In this document: positions 27,426 to 41,700 of the stretch, piece after piece
Layout of the letters: the number at the start of each line of letters is the position of its first letter
Numbering within the stretch: position 1 is the stretch's first letter
Assembly (NCBI GenBank): GCA_030141605.1
Contig: JAQGDQ010000017.1
Coordinates: forward strand, 964,001 to 1,028,000
Reading direction: 5' to 3'
Length of the DNA stretch: 64,000 nucleotides
Source of the DNA: Tubiluchus corallicola
Taxonomy: Eukaryota > Priapulida > Priapulimorpha > Priapulimorphida > Tubiluchidae
Made by a program: the position numbers and the translations under genes
The notes under the pieces: generated by a model
The model's database searches: none
The model's input: the letters and a program-made list of their open reading frames with translations, nothing else
What the model was told of the DNA's origin: nothing

Positions 27426-30400
27426 TGAAAGCTCTACAAATAGGTTGCCAAATACAACTGAAAATTTAAAATTAAGTATTGTGCTATGGATGCTTGTAAG
27501 GTAATGTGACCAGCTCGTACATTACATGCAAAATAACAGTGTATTATGTATAATGTTAATAAATGTGTAATAAATAATAACGAATAAATAAATTATAAAA
27601 TGATGTAATGTTGCTTTTATGAGAAAGCAGAAAATGAATTGCTGTTGAAAAAGCAAATTATTTATTTTTTTTTAATTTCTTCAGTTACCTTATGCCTTGA
27701 ATAGTGGGTTGAATGGTGACAAGTTGCAAATATCTTAATAATTTTTGAAATGTTTAAAGTACATACTCTGGTGTCAAATGGTAATACAGATCATTTTTGT
27801 AATAGGTTTATATGTAAAGTTTGCACGAAAGTATTTATATAGTTTAGGCTATTCTTGTGTATGAGGGTATGCCAAGTGTAGTAAATAAAAGTGTAGTAAC
27901 TCTATATGGAGAATCTAAAAAAATGGTCCAGCTATAAGAGACCTACACAGCACGCGTTACTGGAACCCATTATCAATGATTTTTTGAAATGTATTCAACT
28001 CAATTTTGGAGTACCATGGACTCCATGTAAGAGTCGGACGAGTACAAATAACTAAAAATCAAACAAGGCTAGAATTTGAACAGCTAGAATTACTTACGAA
28101 GTTGGTGCCCAACTCTGGCTCGTGACGTGAATGTGGCGCAATGTGATCAACCTAGCAGTATGGTCCAGTACAAAAAAATAGCGTACTTCGTGCCTCTAAA
28201 AATACCGTAATTTTAATGCTTCAAATTAGACAAAAATGATGTTGATAAAGTAAAAGTTGATTTGCTGACCAATAGAAACTTTACGAGAAATGGGGATAAA
28301 TGGTACGGAAAAGGTACGAAAAAATACCGTAACTTCGTACCGTAACGTACTGCCATCCCCGTATGGCTGGACGTTCAGTACACGGGTCTACCGCTCTGAT
28401 TCATCACAAGTCAAACCAACAATTCCCATATGTATAAAAGCTAACAGTTTTTTATTTGAAACTATACTGCATAACGGAAGACGAAAGAGTCATGTCCTCT
28501 TAAACATCTCAGACGTCTCCAGAGGCAGAAGGAGGAGTCCTTCCATTAGATATCTACAATTATATAGTTCTTCGGCACATATCAATAGATCTCAGCAGGG
28601 CCGCCAAGAGAATTTTTGGGCTCCAGGGCAAAATAAAACATGCATTCCTCCAATAAAATGATACTCAAACTATGTCCACCACGGTGTGTCATAAGCAACG
28701 AAAGGGTAAAAGTAGGTAAGGGGTTATAAAATTAAATTTTCAGTATTTCTTAACATTTTAAAGATGATGTGATGAGAGATTATAAAAAATTGGTATTTAA
28801 CAGAAGTTTTGATGCATTTTGCTTTGAAGCAGAATAACGCAGTTTTAACTTTAACTTATGGACGGCTTTGGTTTGCAAGCACATTTTTATTTTGTTTGCT
28901 TTGCTCAAAGGACATTTTCGTTTTTTCCTCATTTGGCTTGTGGGCCCCCTAAACTTATGGACCCTGTGGTGTGCCGTCCCGGCTCAGTGGGCCTGGATGT
29001 CAGTATTCAAGTCAAACAACCAAATATGGGCATGATGTCAATACCATGGCAAGTTTGTGAATCGAGCATTCCTCGCATTAAACAAAGTAAGGGATTCCCC
29101 ATTTGTGCATGGTTAGCATTATCATAATCTACCGTTTGTACAATAAGTTTATGGCCTTTCTGTTACTCCTCGAAATATGGTGAAAGGAGAATTCAAATTA
29201 TTATTTAGTAATTGTTAATACTAAACCTAAGCGTTTAAGGAGCATGTCGGGCATCAATATATTGCATAGATAAGCGTAAAAATAGCTATGTCGTACATGA
29301 ATGCGTTATGTAGGTAACCACAGATTAGCTGAGGGAGTGTGAGTGTTCTTACGCCACAACAGAGGGTGCTCTAGTCAACACACTCTGGAATGATCGCGTA
29401 AGTCCTACTGGAGCATACGGTGTCTAAAACTTACACAATTAAATTACATGATGACATGGCTACTGTTTGGTTATGTCGAGGCGCCACAGGCGACTTCCAA
29501 GTAAATAAAATTATATGAATACAAAGGTATATCATAGCTCAAAATAGATACGCTTGCGCTAACATTAAGTAGTAATTTCGATTTCGCCAAAATTATGTTT
29601 ACTCTAATAATGTATCAGTAACTGAAATAACGAAGTTGCTGCCCAACTCTAGCTCGTATCGTAAATAGGGATGTGTCGCAAGCCGGGGAAAACTCTATAT
29701 TAAACCATACAAAAATGTGACGGGTTTCCCCGTTTGTTCATGGCTAGTCGGGGAACCCCATATTTAACAACGTGACAAGGCTAATCAGCATTTCATAATC
29801 TATCATTTATATAATGGTTCATAGACTTTCTGTTATTGCATTGTGTGTGCCAGTCTCTATAAGCTGAACAGTTGTATATGAAGACGTATGCCATCCTAAT
29901 ATTAATGTTATTGCAGTCTATAGCCTAAACACCTAACAAGATACCAAGAGTGCGAGCTGATATCAAAGGTCAGAATTAGTTTTCATTCTTGTATTAACTA
30001 TGGGCTGATAGCTAGTACGTTTAATGGCTTTATATTAAATTTTTATGATTGCTGTGCAAATTCTGGGCAGTTCAGTTGAATTTTTTGGATCAATTAACTT
30101 AAACTTTGATAAAACCAGATCATACAACCACATTGGTACTGTGCGTTTGTACTTACGTAGCAACGATCTTGTACACATAATTATGTACTATGTATACTAG
30201 TGTCCGTATGATTTGCCAGCGTAGTTGCTGGTGCCATCTGTTAGCTGCTGTTAGAACTTACAAAAAGGCGAAGCGGTTCTTGGTTTGGCTTGTGTCGCGT
30301 CCGATTACAGCAGTGAAATGCAGAATTAGGTTAGTGGTATTAAATAATAATAAAATACTAATATGTGCTTTAAATAATTATTGTAATAAGAAATAAAAAT

Positions 30401-31469
30401 TTATTCTAATAGTTACTGTTTTACTGTAATGTCATATAACACTATAACAGGTACTGCTTCACATTTGGCAATATAAATTAAAAATTTCATTAAAAGAAAC
30501 TAATAATTACTATCATTGATTTTAAGGTTCACTTTTACTGATTATAAAAGTACCACATTTTTAGACGGATCGTCATGCAATAACAGTACGTCTACGCTAG
30601 GTTCTTAGTTCATATTTTCCCCGCCTTTTCTCTCTGTCCCTAATTCTTATACTAACTTAAGCATTGATGTAATTACAATGTAGCTTCACAAAACAAAGCT
30701 ACAACAACCAAAAAAGGCCATAAAAGCTATAGAGCTATGACAAAAATGGCTAAACTGTATAAAATGTTTGTTTAGATGTGTGGAAAACACAACTGACGTA
30801 TTTGAAAAGAATAATTGCGTCAGACTTTGCCCATTATTGTTTATCAATAATATGAAAGCTGCTATGGCTAACTTGTATTATTAACTACGTGCCATAATGA
30901 ATCATTGTAGCTAGGTGATTTGGTCGATAAAGCTGGGCAGCTTAGAGATTAATGTGATTCTTATAAATTTATTCACGGCTGAATGGTGACCGTGTCAGTG
31001 TGACACAGGAACAGATACAAATTATATCTAGTTTTTCATTAATATAAATTCCAAACTTGACCATGGCTTTTGGACATCACAAAAACGAGGAAGTGTGCCT
31101 AATTTAACGCATGAACCAATCAAACTAGACATATAAAATTTTACACGCATTACACGAGGCCGCAGCAGCAAAGGTGTAGACTATGTACTTACTTTTTTGT
31201 AACTCTAAGCAATTTTTGTGGATCTTCTATATTGCAAATCTTCTGAGATCCCTCAGTCTGTTGTACTTGCTGGCTTACACGTATGTGTGCTGCTAACCAA
31301 AAAGCTTTACAGCTACATAACTGTCATCATAAATTCAACCGATTTTATGATATTTGCCTGGGTTTTGTATGTATTTTGTACAGTATTTAACTTTCTGCTA
31401 CATAAACCTGCATAGTGCAGGAATTTGGGGGTGATGACTCCTTTCGCCAATCCACATTTCATGCCGCTT
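27426..31469. other. Gene-poor stretch downstream of gene 6
   Basis: After the gene 6 3' UTR (polyA signals about 27558-27585) there are about 4 kb with no supported gene. It consists of diverged repeats: a GGGCC-rich MITE-like block near 28600-28990 and internally duplicated segments (see 28098-29835). The 89- to 123-codon frames here show no recognisable protein similarity. Confidence 0.55.
28098..29835. repeat. Diverged dispersed/duplicated segments
   Basis: GAAGTTGGTGCCCAACTCTGG (about 28098) recurs as a diverged copy near 29630. The block from about 29088 (GGATTCCCCATTTGTGCATGG) recurs near 29727 with a shared downstream part containing CATAATCTAYC and CTTTCTGTTA. In addition, 28212-28274 (TTTTAATGCTTCAAATTAGA) matches 47618-47685. 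These are fragments of at least one old mobile family. Confidence 0.5.
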
Positions 31470-32325
31470 ATATAGTCATAAGTCATAAGTCATTTATTTC
31501 ACCTTACACATTTACAATGGTTATATACAATATCTAGTGAAAGGGCCTACAATTGATATAATACAAATAAAAGATACTGCACAGAAAAAGCCTCAAACAC
31601 TGTTCAATTATACACGAAGGTAAATGTGTTGCGGGCAATCAAAAAGCAGGGCTTGTTAGATTGTCCCACACAGTGATAGAGAAAAAAAGTAATGGAGATA
31701 ATCTGAAAATTTGAATCGTGATAAAAAAAAATTAGTTCAATTTGACAGGAATTGCAAAAAACTTAGGAAATAGTCTATTATTGCTTTTATACATGAATAC
31801 TGCAATATTCAATTTGATTAAATCATCTAATTGCATTATTCTACATTCACGGTAAAGAAGTAAAGGTACCTCACTACGTTTCATTAGACCATACATTAAC
31901 CTTAAAAATTTTCGTTGCAAAGTTTTTAAGCATTTCAGTTTAGATGGATATGTGGGGCCCCAAATAATGCTGCAGTAATTGAGATAAGGTAAAACCAGAC
32001 TATTATACAAGATTAGTAAGTGTTCTTTCGAAAGACTGTGTTTCATGTGAGTAATGATGCCTATATTTTTAGCAATTTTAAGTCTGATGTAAGAGATATG
32101 TGATTGCCAGTCCAAGTGTTCATGTATGACAATACCTAAGAATTTAATCTGTTTTACTTGTTGAATATAACTATTTTCAATTTGTAATGTCAAATTTGGC
32201 ATTGTCTTGTTTCTTGATCTAAAAACTACAAATTTAGTTTTGGAAGCATTTAGTGATAATTTATTACTCCTAAACCAGTTTGATATTTGCTGATATTTTA
32301 TATCATGTCGATAGTTCAAGAAATT
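31470..32325 (-). mobile_element. 5'-truncated LINE, C-terminal reverse-transcriptase part and 3' tail
   Basis: A 195-codon minus frame (32319-31732) reads as the region after the catalytic core of a non-LTR reverse transcriptase: SNKLSLNASKTKFVVF, IKFLGIVIHEHLDWQSHI and LVLPYLNYCSIIWG. These are typical of CR1/L2/Jockey-type ORF2. The YADD core is missing, so the copy is 5'-truncated. Past the ORF, the 3' end has short tandem units, ATGACTTATGACTTATGACT, at about 31474-31495, as in CR1-like tails. The frame is still open, so the insertion is not very old. Confidence 0.75.
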
Positions 32326-32339
32326 GTTAATCCTTCAGT

Positions 32340-34540
32340 GTTGCACTTCCCCCTGTGAATCATTTTGCAGGATTCGATTTCGCGAGTGTCACTTCGCCCG
32401 TGTGTGTCATTTCACAGTTATATCATTTTGCCAGTGAACAAAATAACTAGTACTCTAAGCATCTTGTCAGTGAATATTATGACTTGTGCTCTAAGCATCT
32501 TGTTAGTGAATATTATGACTAGTGCTCTAAGCATCTTGTTAGTGAATATTATGACTTGTGCTCTAAGCATCTTGTCAGTGAATATTATGACTTGTGCTCT
32601 AAGCATCTTGTCAGTGAATATTATGACTAGTGCTCTAAGAATCTTGTCAGTGAATATTATGACTAGTGCTCTAAGCATCTTGTCAGTGAATATTATGACT
32701 AGTGCTCTAAGCATCTTGTCAGTGAATATTATGACTAGTGCTCTAAGCATCTTGTCAGTGAATATTATGACTAGTGCTCTAGGCATCTTGTCAGTGAATA
32801 AAATAACTAGTGCTCTAAGCATCTTGTTAGTGAATATTATGACTTGTGCTCTAAGCAACTTGTTAGTGAATATTATGACTAGTGCTCTAAGCATCTTGTC
32901 AGTGAATATTATGACTACTGCTCTAAGCATCTTGTCAGTGAATATTATGACTAGTGCTCTAAGCATCTTGTCAGTGAATATTATGACTAGTGCTCTAGGC
33001 ATCTTGTCAGTGAATATTATGACTAGTGCTCTAAGAATCTTGTCAGTGAATATTATGACTAGTGCTCTAAGAATCTTGTCAGTGAATATTATGACTAGTG
33101 CTCTAGGCATCTTGTCAGTGAATATTATGACTAGTGCTCTAAGCATCTTATCAGTAAGTATTATGACTAGTGCTCTAAGCATCTTGTCAGTGAATATTAT
33201 GACTAGTGCTCTAAGCATCTTGTCAGTGAATATTATGACTAGTGCTCTAAGTATCTTGTCAGTGAATATCGTGACTAGTGCTATAAGCATTTTGCTAATA
33301 AATATTGGACTAGTGGTGTGATCATTTTGCCAGTAAATATTAAGACTAGTGCTCTAAAGTTTTTGCCAGTCAATATTAGGACTAGTGCTTTAAACATCTT
33401 TCCAGTGCTACATTTTGATAGCATAATTATATTTATAGAGTTAGCCAGTTCATTTTAGGTATAATGCGCAGTCTATTCTTCATCAGTGTGTCGTTTCGCT
33501 AGTGCATGTTACAAATACTTAGTTACTAAGTATAATACGCATTCAGACAGTTATAGGCTTGCTATTCTATCGTTTCATATCAATGTATCAATTCACCTGT
33601 CTATTATTTCGCCACTGTGAATATTTTAGTAACAGTAATAGTCATTTAGAGCAAGGCACATCTCGTACCACTTCGACAAGTACGTGCTCAACTTAGGCTT
33701 ATCTAGTCAACTTATGCTGAGGAGACCTACTGACAGGAAGCTTAAATACAAAATTGCGTCACAAAAATACAGTTTAAGTAGTTTAGGCACAAGTGTGTTT
33801 TGTACTATTCTGTTTTTAGTATGCACTGATGAAATTTCATGTGTAGGACTACAATTTGAGTAAATTCGGGACAGCTTACGATACCGCTAAAACGAAATTT
33901 TTCAATATTTAAATATTACGTTTAAATTTTTAGATTTTTAAATATTAATTCATTCGTGCTTCCGTACGTATGCACTCAAAGCTATATTTCTTTTTACGGT
34001 GATGTTAAGAAATGATGGTTATATCATTTGGCACTTAATTAACGAAAAAAAAGATGATTAGTTAATTACTTAATTTGTAATTCTTAACTGACGGAACGTT
34101 ACACTGGCAAAACGGTACATTAGTGAAATAGTACACTGGCAAAATGGAACATTAGTGAAATAGTACATTGGCAAAATAGTACATTAGTGAAATAGTACAC
34201 TGACAAATGGTACATTAGTGAAATAGTACACTGGTAAAAAGGTAAATTAGTGAAATAGTACACTGGCAAAATGGTACATTAGTGAAATAGTACACTGGCA
34301 AATGGTACACTAGCGAAATAGTACACTGGTAAAATGGTACATTACTGAAATAATACACTGGTGAAATGATAAACCAACAAAGCGTACCACTGCCTAAACG
34401 TTTATTGCACTATTTCTGGTATGCACTGGCAAAATGACCCCCCTCCCCCCAACACTGGTGAAATAATACACTAACAAATGATTCACTGGTAGAATGAAAG
34501 ACTGACGAAATGGTTCACTGGGAAAATGATACATTGAAAA
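32340..34540. mobile_element. Foldback-like structure with subrepeat-built inverted arms
   Basis: The left side (32340-33420) is rich in CATTTTGCCAGTG and TCATTTCGC-type motifs and holds a 36-bp minisatellite. The right side (about 34088-34540) is built from CACTGGCAAAATGGTACATT and TTAGTGAAATAGTACACTGG units, the same words in inverse orientation. The middle (33420-34080) is unique AT-rich DNA. Inverted arms made of short tandem units are characteristic of foldback elements. No ORF with transposase features and no target duplication were identified. Confidence 0.5.
32436..33300. repeat. 36-bp minisatellite, about 24 copies
   Basis: The unit contains AGCATCTTGTCAGTGAATAT followed by TATGACTAGTGCTCTA. 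Variants include ACTTGT for ACTAGT, GTTAG for GTCAG and AAAATAACT for TATTATGACT. Because 36 is a multiple of three and the unit lacks stops in one frame on each strand, both strands read as long repeat ORFs (318 and 290 codons). Confidence 0.95.
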
Positions 34541-35710
34541 TCGCATGAAACGTCAGACAGTTCCACAACAATACACTAAATGGAATTTTTAAATATAAAA
34601 CAATAGCACTAAGCATTGTTTTTGTGGAAATGAGTGCTGACTGTCTTTCAAATTCAGGATGGCTGCCACGGTCTGAGAGGTGCAAATGGTGTGGCTTCAA
34701 GGAGTGCTTATAAGCACTCCATACGGCTTAGTTTGTGTGCTGGCTGGATCAGGTTTAATAAACCTGGCCTTATTATTATTAATTTGTTAAGCTTACTGAT
34801 TTAAAACGCTTTGGTAAGATTTGGCAGCTTACAAAACAGAGACAATGTCTCAAACTTCCGACGGCTGTGGTTTAATTTTAACGTTTACTTGTCTGCAAAG
34901 AACACACTGTGCACCAGACTGCTGTCATTGGCATCATTCAACCGGATATTGTAACATTTACTTCCTGTAATTGTATAAGAATAAGAAATGATCATATCAG
35001 ATTATGCTGCAACGCTGTTACGAAATGGACATGAAGTTTTGATGAATTTAAATCTTGCTAACTTTCTGATGAAACAAGCTAATGGAAAGATCAAGCTAAT
35101 GAATAAGTAAGTTTAAAAATTGTTCAAAATTATGGTGTTTAGTGCAAATCTTTTTACTTAACTTGAGGAAATTTTTACTATGATATAATTTATATCCAAT
35201 AAAACTTTATAAGCTAAATAATTCATCTAAAATTGGAAATAAACGCAAGCACTTATAATTTGCGGTTTACATTTCCGGTTTGAAAATTACCTGAAATAAA
35301 TGTTGCTGCGTACTAACATTAATTTTGGCATAATTGGCATTTTAATGCTTTATGAAACTTGAAATATATCAGGTATTTTTAGCATAACAGTCTATACTAC
35401 TTCGAGACCACACGCAACGCAACATACCAATTACTTTTGCACTCAAAGATGATCAAGATATCAAAACGAGATTTTAGACCCTATTGTACGCTTTTCAATT
35501 TATTTTTTAGCTTTGATAACCAAATAAGTAATTAGACAAGTAATTATTAATACTGAAAAAAATCTGATATGGGTAAGATGCAAACCCATTCTGACCGTTT
35601 TTATGTAGTTTTATTATCTCAGACTTACAGTAATGGACGCGGTAGCGTATTGTTTAAAATGGCTGACTCTAAATTGTGATATTGTTTAACACAGGTTTCC
35701 TGTCAATACG

Positions 35711-38700
35711 ATGGCTGACTGCTGTAAGGCAGAGGGAGAATGTACTTTAAAGAATTTCCTGCTGGACCACCATGACAACTCAGTCTTTGGACGAAATGCG
35801 GTAAGTTAAACAAGTAAACTTATGCAAAGCTTTGCCAGTTAAACTGTTTATTGATTGCCGCGACCGTACATAGATGGCGCTAGTCTGTTCTGTACTAAAT
35901 CGTAATGAAAATTGAGCATACCAGTTTTTGGTCTGATTCAATGCCCTCCATCGTGAAAAATTGACTTATGTAACTGAAAACAGAATACGGGTAACTAAAA
36001 TTACCTGATCTTGGTGATTTTGATGATTTAGCTCTCTGTAATCTGCTGACAATGATATATTTTTTATGATAAGCTTATTATACGATTTTTCGTCACTTAC
36101 TCAATAAAATTAAGCAAACTGTATTTTCTTATTTATTTTTCATTATTATTCATTATTGTTGTTATTATTAGTATTAGTATTCATTATCCACTTACTTGTT
36201 AATTTTTACACATATTTACTTCATTTAACTTTTATTACGCTGTACACCTAAAATTTAAACCATAAGTACTTATAAACAAAAAATAATATTGATTATTATC
36301 ATTTCACTTACAAACAAAGTGTGTGATACATAAATTAAGCAAAATAGGCTTAACTTACTATTGTGTTTCTAAAATAGTTGGTGAATCCACCCATAGAAGG
36401 GAATTTAAATTGTTAAACCACAGCAAACCTTAATATTAAAACATGACGTATAGGGAAGGAAAATAAAAGTTTATATATTTGGCTAGAACTATATAAACTG
36501 TTTATTTTTAAATTTTGTGTGCGAAGATTAAATAAATCTGATGCAATTTTATAAGAACCAATTTATCAAGTTAAATTATATTAAAAGTCATGCTTGGAAC
36601 TTAACTTAGGAATTTAATTAATATTAAGGAATTAACATATTAACTTAGGAACTACACGTTCAAATTTAATGCATCGGAATACTATTACTGAGGAAAAAAG
36701 TTAGTGAATAAAAAGCTGGAATAATCATAATTGTTAAAAATTACATGCATGTTGAAGCTTGCTTGGTTGCTGATTCTGATGCTGTGATAAATTATACCTA
36801 ACCGCTGCTGGCGCTGTGAACGCACTCAGCTGAAACTAAGAAGGTGCGCATGCGTCCCCAGCAGCTCAAGGTCTTAGTAGGCAACTTCAAGCTTTCTCGC
36901 GCCGGCTAAGCATGGTGGGTACTTCGTACACATACACGTTTTCCAAGAGGAATGCCACCGTGCTACGGGTTCGACTCCGGCCGCAACCCACCCATCCCCA
37001 CCATGCGCGATCCGGCGTTTTTGCTATTCGAGGAATTAAGAAACAATAACGACACGGCATGTGTTTTAATAGCAAGACAAATTCAATAATTCAACAAAAA
37101 AACGAGGAAACCTAAAAATTGCGATTTTGTAAACCTGTTTGGGACATCACCTAAACTCGTGTATTGCTAATACATAAAATGTGCACAATATTTACAAGAG
37201 TATGGCAGAGAACCAATGATATACAGTACCTACACGAATGTGTCGTCTGGCAAGCAGGCACGTAGCCAGGAATTTATAAGGGGGTTTTGAGGGAGCACTA
37301 ACATCCCGTACCCCGTAAACAAATTCGATTCGTCATGTATAATTAAAAATAGAGTTCTGTTCCCGGTTTTATTTAACGTAGAGGGTACATATAACTACAT
37401 TGTAATTACAATAGAATAAATTACACAATTATTTGTAACTTTAACTTATAAAATAATGCGCCTACTTTTGAGGTTTGCAAATCTCTGCATTAAATTTCAA
37501 TGTTTATTTCGCCTTTGTTCTGTTACATGTGGGCCAAGCCATTTAAAGAACAAGAAAAGGGGTTCCTGAAGTAGGTTTCAGAAAAAGCGCCTTAAAAATT
37601 GTATTACTTTACAACAATTTTATGCATATATCGTACTCGCGGTAAAAGGATTTTTTATTTGTTTTAATTTTAAATCTCCCGTAATATTGTTCCGATCGCA
37701 CAATTACATGACGTCACTACGCAAACGTAAATCAGGGGAAGAAAAGGAAATGTGAAATTGCGTCCCAAAAAACTTTCCATGGAAAGTTATATTAGTTAGC
37801 TTTTCGCTTGCCTACTGGAAAGACTTAAGCAGAAACAATAATTTAAAATGTACGTGCCAATTGGTAAAATGTCGCTGCCTCACCCTCCAGGGTGCGGCAC
37901 TCACTAAACAAAAACGTATTTTGAAACTTATTGACAAGATAAGTAATTTAAAATTTTACTTAGTTAGGAACATGCGCGCTATGAATTCTCTGATTATTTT
38001 TTAAAACTTCACACAATGTTATCTAGACTTGTATCTAACGACCTACCATTAAAATGGCTGCGCCTAACGGTCGTCGCGGGAGTTTAACAGTATATGTAAG
38101 CAGTATAAAGTTTCTAGACGAATGTTTTAAGCTTTATGTAGGCGGAGGGTTTTCTTGTGCTTTAACCTGTCTTCCCAACAGTTCTGTTGTGAATGATAGT
38201 TTTCAACAGATGTAGGGCAGAGAAAGTTCTTCCTGGTGGGTTCTAGACACAGGAATTGTCAACAGTGAGTATAATATAGAAAATACAAACTTGCAAAAGA
38301 ATCTATCTGTAGAGACTACATAATTGTCATAAGCGTTGACTTAGACGCCTTAACACAAGAGTGCAAGAGTGTGACATGCTGCTTGTGACATAATTTGGCA
38401 CTGCTGACTTGAAAGCAGAAGGACTTGGGTTCGAATCCCACTGGAGGAAATATATTTTCAGACTTTTTAATTTAGTAGACTGCTTTCGTGCGTTTATGAA
38501 TATTATTTTATTACCTTTTTATGTTGCGATATTGTATTGTATTGTATTGTATTGTATTGTATTGTATTGTATTGTATTGTATTGTATTGTATTGTATTGT
38601 ATTGTATTGTATTGTATTGTATTGTATTGTATTGTATTGTATTGTATTGTATTGTATTGTATCGGCCTTGTTTGACTATGCATACAAACAGTATGTATTT

Positions 38701-41700
38701 TCAGTGGGGATTTCATCCAGTTATTTACATTATCTACCGTGTCATCACCAGCATCTACTACTCGTCATGGCTCATCTTCAGTTTCGTCAACGCTCCCACC
38801 CAGCTTCATGACAACCCGATGATGTGGCCCATATTTTTGACAAATCAGGCTTTCCTCATACTAGTCATTTACCTGCTAATCGCGCTAATCGTTGCCATTG
38901 TGGAATACACTAAAACTGGACCATCTGGTAAGTAATGAGGAATTGTAGTCTATAGCACAGAATGTCGAGTAGTAGGGTTTTGTAGTCTTTAGCACAGAAC
39001 ATGAAAGTTCAGATGAGTAATGAGAATTTGTAGTCTGTAATCCTTACCTTAGTCCTTCCTGCGCATTGATGCACATTGGGCAGACAGCATTTTCCACTGA
39101 GTTCTATCGGCGGCTTCGTTCTCTACGTTTTCCCAACGTATGTTGACAGCTCGAAGGTCTTCTTTGAAGGATCTGCGCCACGTTGTTTTTGGCCGACCTC
39201 TTTTTCGTTTCCCACCAGGTGGTTCCCACTGTACTGCTGTTTTGGCGTAACGACTTTCTGATAGACGGAGAATATGTCCAGCCAGTTTCATTCTTCTCTC
39301 TGTAACTATATCTTGTAACCGCAATGACTGCGCTCGTTGAAGAACTTCTACATTGGTGACATGGTCGCGGTAGGAGATTTTTAGTATCTTTCGAAGGCAT
39401 TTTTGGTGGAAGACGTTCAGTTTCTTTGATAACTCCGCTGTGACTTTCCAGGTTTCGCTGGCATAGAGAGCCGTTGGCAGCACAATGGCGTTGTACAGAC
39501 GAAGTTTGATTTTCATGTCAATTTTCTTGCTTGTCCAGATTTTTCCCATCTTCCTAAATACTGCTGTTGCTTTGCCGATTCTCCCCCTGATGTCATTTTC
39601 TGTACCTCCATTACAGGTCATCACACTGCCCAGATATGAAAAACTGGTAACGTTCTTAACCATTTGGCCTCCCACTGTTATATGTACATCATTCTGTTGG
39701 TTTGTCCACACTTTCAAAACTTTGGTCTTTTCTTGACTAATTCTCAATCCAATTTTTCCCGCTACTTCTTCCATACTTGTGGTCAGTTGTTGCAGGCTTT
39801 CTTTTGATGTTTCCAGAAGAGCTATATCGTCAGCAAAGTCCAGATCTGCCAATCGTTGTTGTTGTTTCCATTGCATTCCTAGATCTTTACCATCAACCGC
39901 CTTCTTCATGATGAAATCAATCGTCAGTAGGAACAGGAATGGCGACATAATGCAACCCTGCTTAACTCCAGTTTCGATGGTGAAATACTCGGTGTTTCCC
40001 TCTTGTGTTCTTATACAACAGCCGCTGTTTTGGTAAAAGTTCTGGATGGTTGAAATGAATTTCTGTGGGATACCATACAGAGAAGCAATTTTCCATAGAG
40101 ACTGCCTGTGAACAGAGTCAAAAGCCTTCTTGAAATCAATAAAATTGATTAATAAGGGCTGTTGGAATTCCATACATTGCTCAATGATGTTTCTGAGAGT
40201 GAATATCTGTTCACAGCATGATCTTCCTTTTCTAAATCCAGCTTGTTGTTCTCTTAGTCTTATATCAACAGCATCTCTCAACCGATCTAGCAGCACTATA
40301 CTCAGGACTTTTCCAGGTATTGACATCAGAGTTATTCCTCTCCAATTATTGCAATCTGTCAGGTTCCCTTTTTAGGCAACTTCACGATGACTCCATTTCT
40401 CCAATTTTCGGGGACCTTTTGTTGTTCCCAGCAGCTGTTCAGGAGCTTTGTCATTGATCGTGTTATCCCTTTATTACCGTGTTTCAGGAGCTCAGCTGTT
40501 ATTTGGTCCTCTCCAGCTGCTTTGTTGTTCTTTAGTTTTTTGATGGCAATACAGTAATTTTAGTCTGTAATACAGCGTATAAAAACTCTGGTGATTAGTA
40601 GGAATTTGTAAATTGTTCACCAAACTTTTTATTTGCTCTCAAGACGAGGTTTCTTTATTTATGTGTGAGAAAAGTGCTCACTGTCGGCGACTTATAGCAA
40701 TTAAGCAACGCGAAGCAACAGTACAGGTGTAGTCAAGTTACTCTATTTTTTGTTTATAACGCAAAGTTCAGTTGTTAACAAAATTGATTTGTTGTGGGGA
40801 AACCGTATCCTAATCAAAAAATAGGAACAAGAAACATACGGCACATGTGATCATAGTTTGCCACATCACAGCTTTATTAGACTTGACTCATCGTCAGAAG
40901 TTCTGAAAAATATAAAGTAAAAGAGTGAAATCTGCTTAGGCATGCCTAAACAACAGGTGGTAGGCCTCATGACAACAATGCAAACTGATGCAAAAATTAA
41001 TTACGAAATCTGAATTACAAATAATTATTAATAAGGCCGTTACTTTGCAAACTTTGCTCAAGTGCGCTTTATGTTTCATTTTTGTGATTAGTTCAATTGT
41101 TGAAGCGTGAATCTATTATTTGATGATGGACGAAAACCTCGCAGACTGCCTTTGTGGCAGAGGTTAAACTACTGTATCTAAACAGTTTGACCAATGGCAC
41201 GCCTGAAGTATCTTGGACCATTATGTATTACGAAAAATGTGATTTTGTGTGCCACTTGGCAGCCTATTAGTGATAAAGTCTCCCAATCTTAAACTGTAGG
41301 TCAAACCCATCTACTCTTTAAAATACTGAAAGGAAATATGGTATTTTTTTCAAAAATGACCAAAATGACTTACATGAAAGACTTATTACCACACAAATGC
41401 AATTTTGCATTCATTCCACTAGTTCTTTGCTGTTACATGTATTTCACCATTCGCTAATTAGACGGGCACTAGTGGCAGCATTTCAGAAACACATTGCACA
41501 AAAAACATGTGCTGTACCCCTCAGTTCAGATGTGTTAGTTTGTGACGTGATGCACATGTTCGACAGTTCATGTATGAGCACGGTGTAAATTTGATTTTTA
41601 TCTTAAAACTTGCTTAGTTTTAGTACAACACACTGAATATTTTACAGTAGCACTGTACCTCAATTTTCCCTTTTGCAAAACTCGTGCAACACGCACGTGG

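Noticed and set aside
28290-29127. 123- and 89-codon ORFs downstream of gene 6
   Set aside because: They overlap diverged repeat segments and have no recognisable protein features.
32365-33321. 318-codon repeat ORF on plus and 290-codon ORF on minus
   Set aside because: A 36-bp minisatellite read in frame; both strands are open simply because the unit length is divisible by three. No start context, introns or family similarity support a gene.
38398-38450. tRNA-Ser gene
   Set aside because: Only the anticodon and T arms look right; no D arm or acceptor pairing can be formed. Kept as a tRNA-derived repeat.
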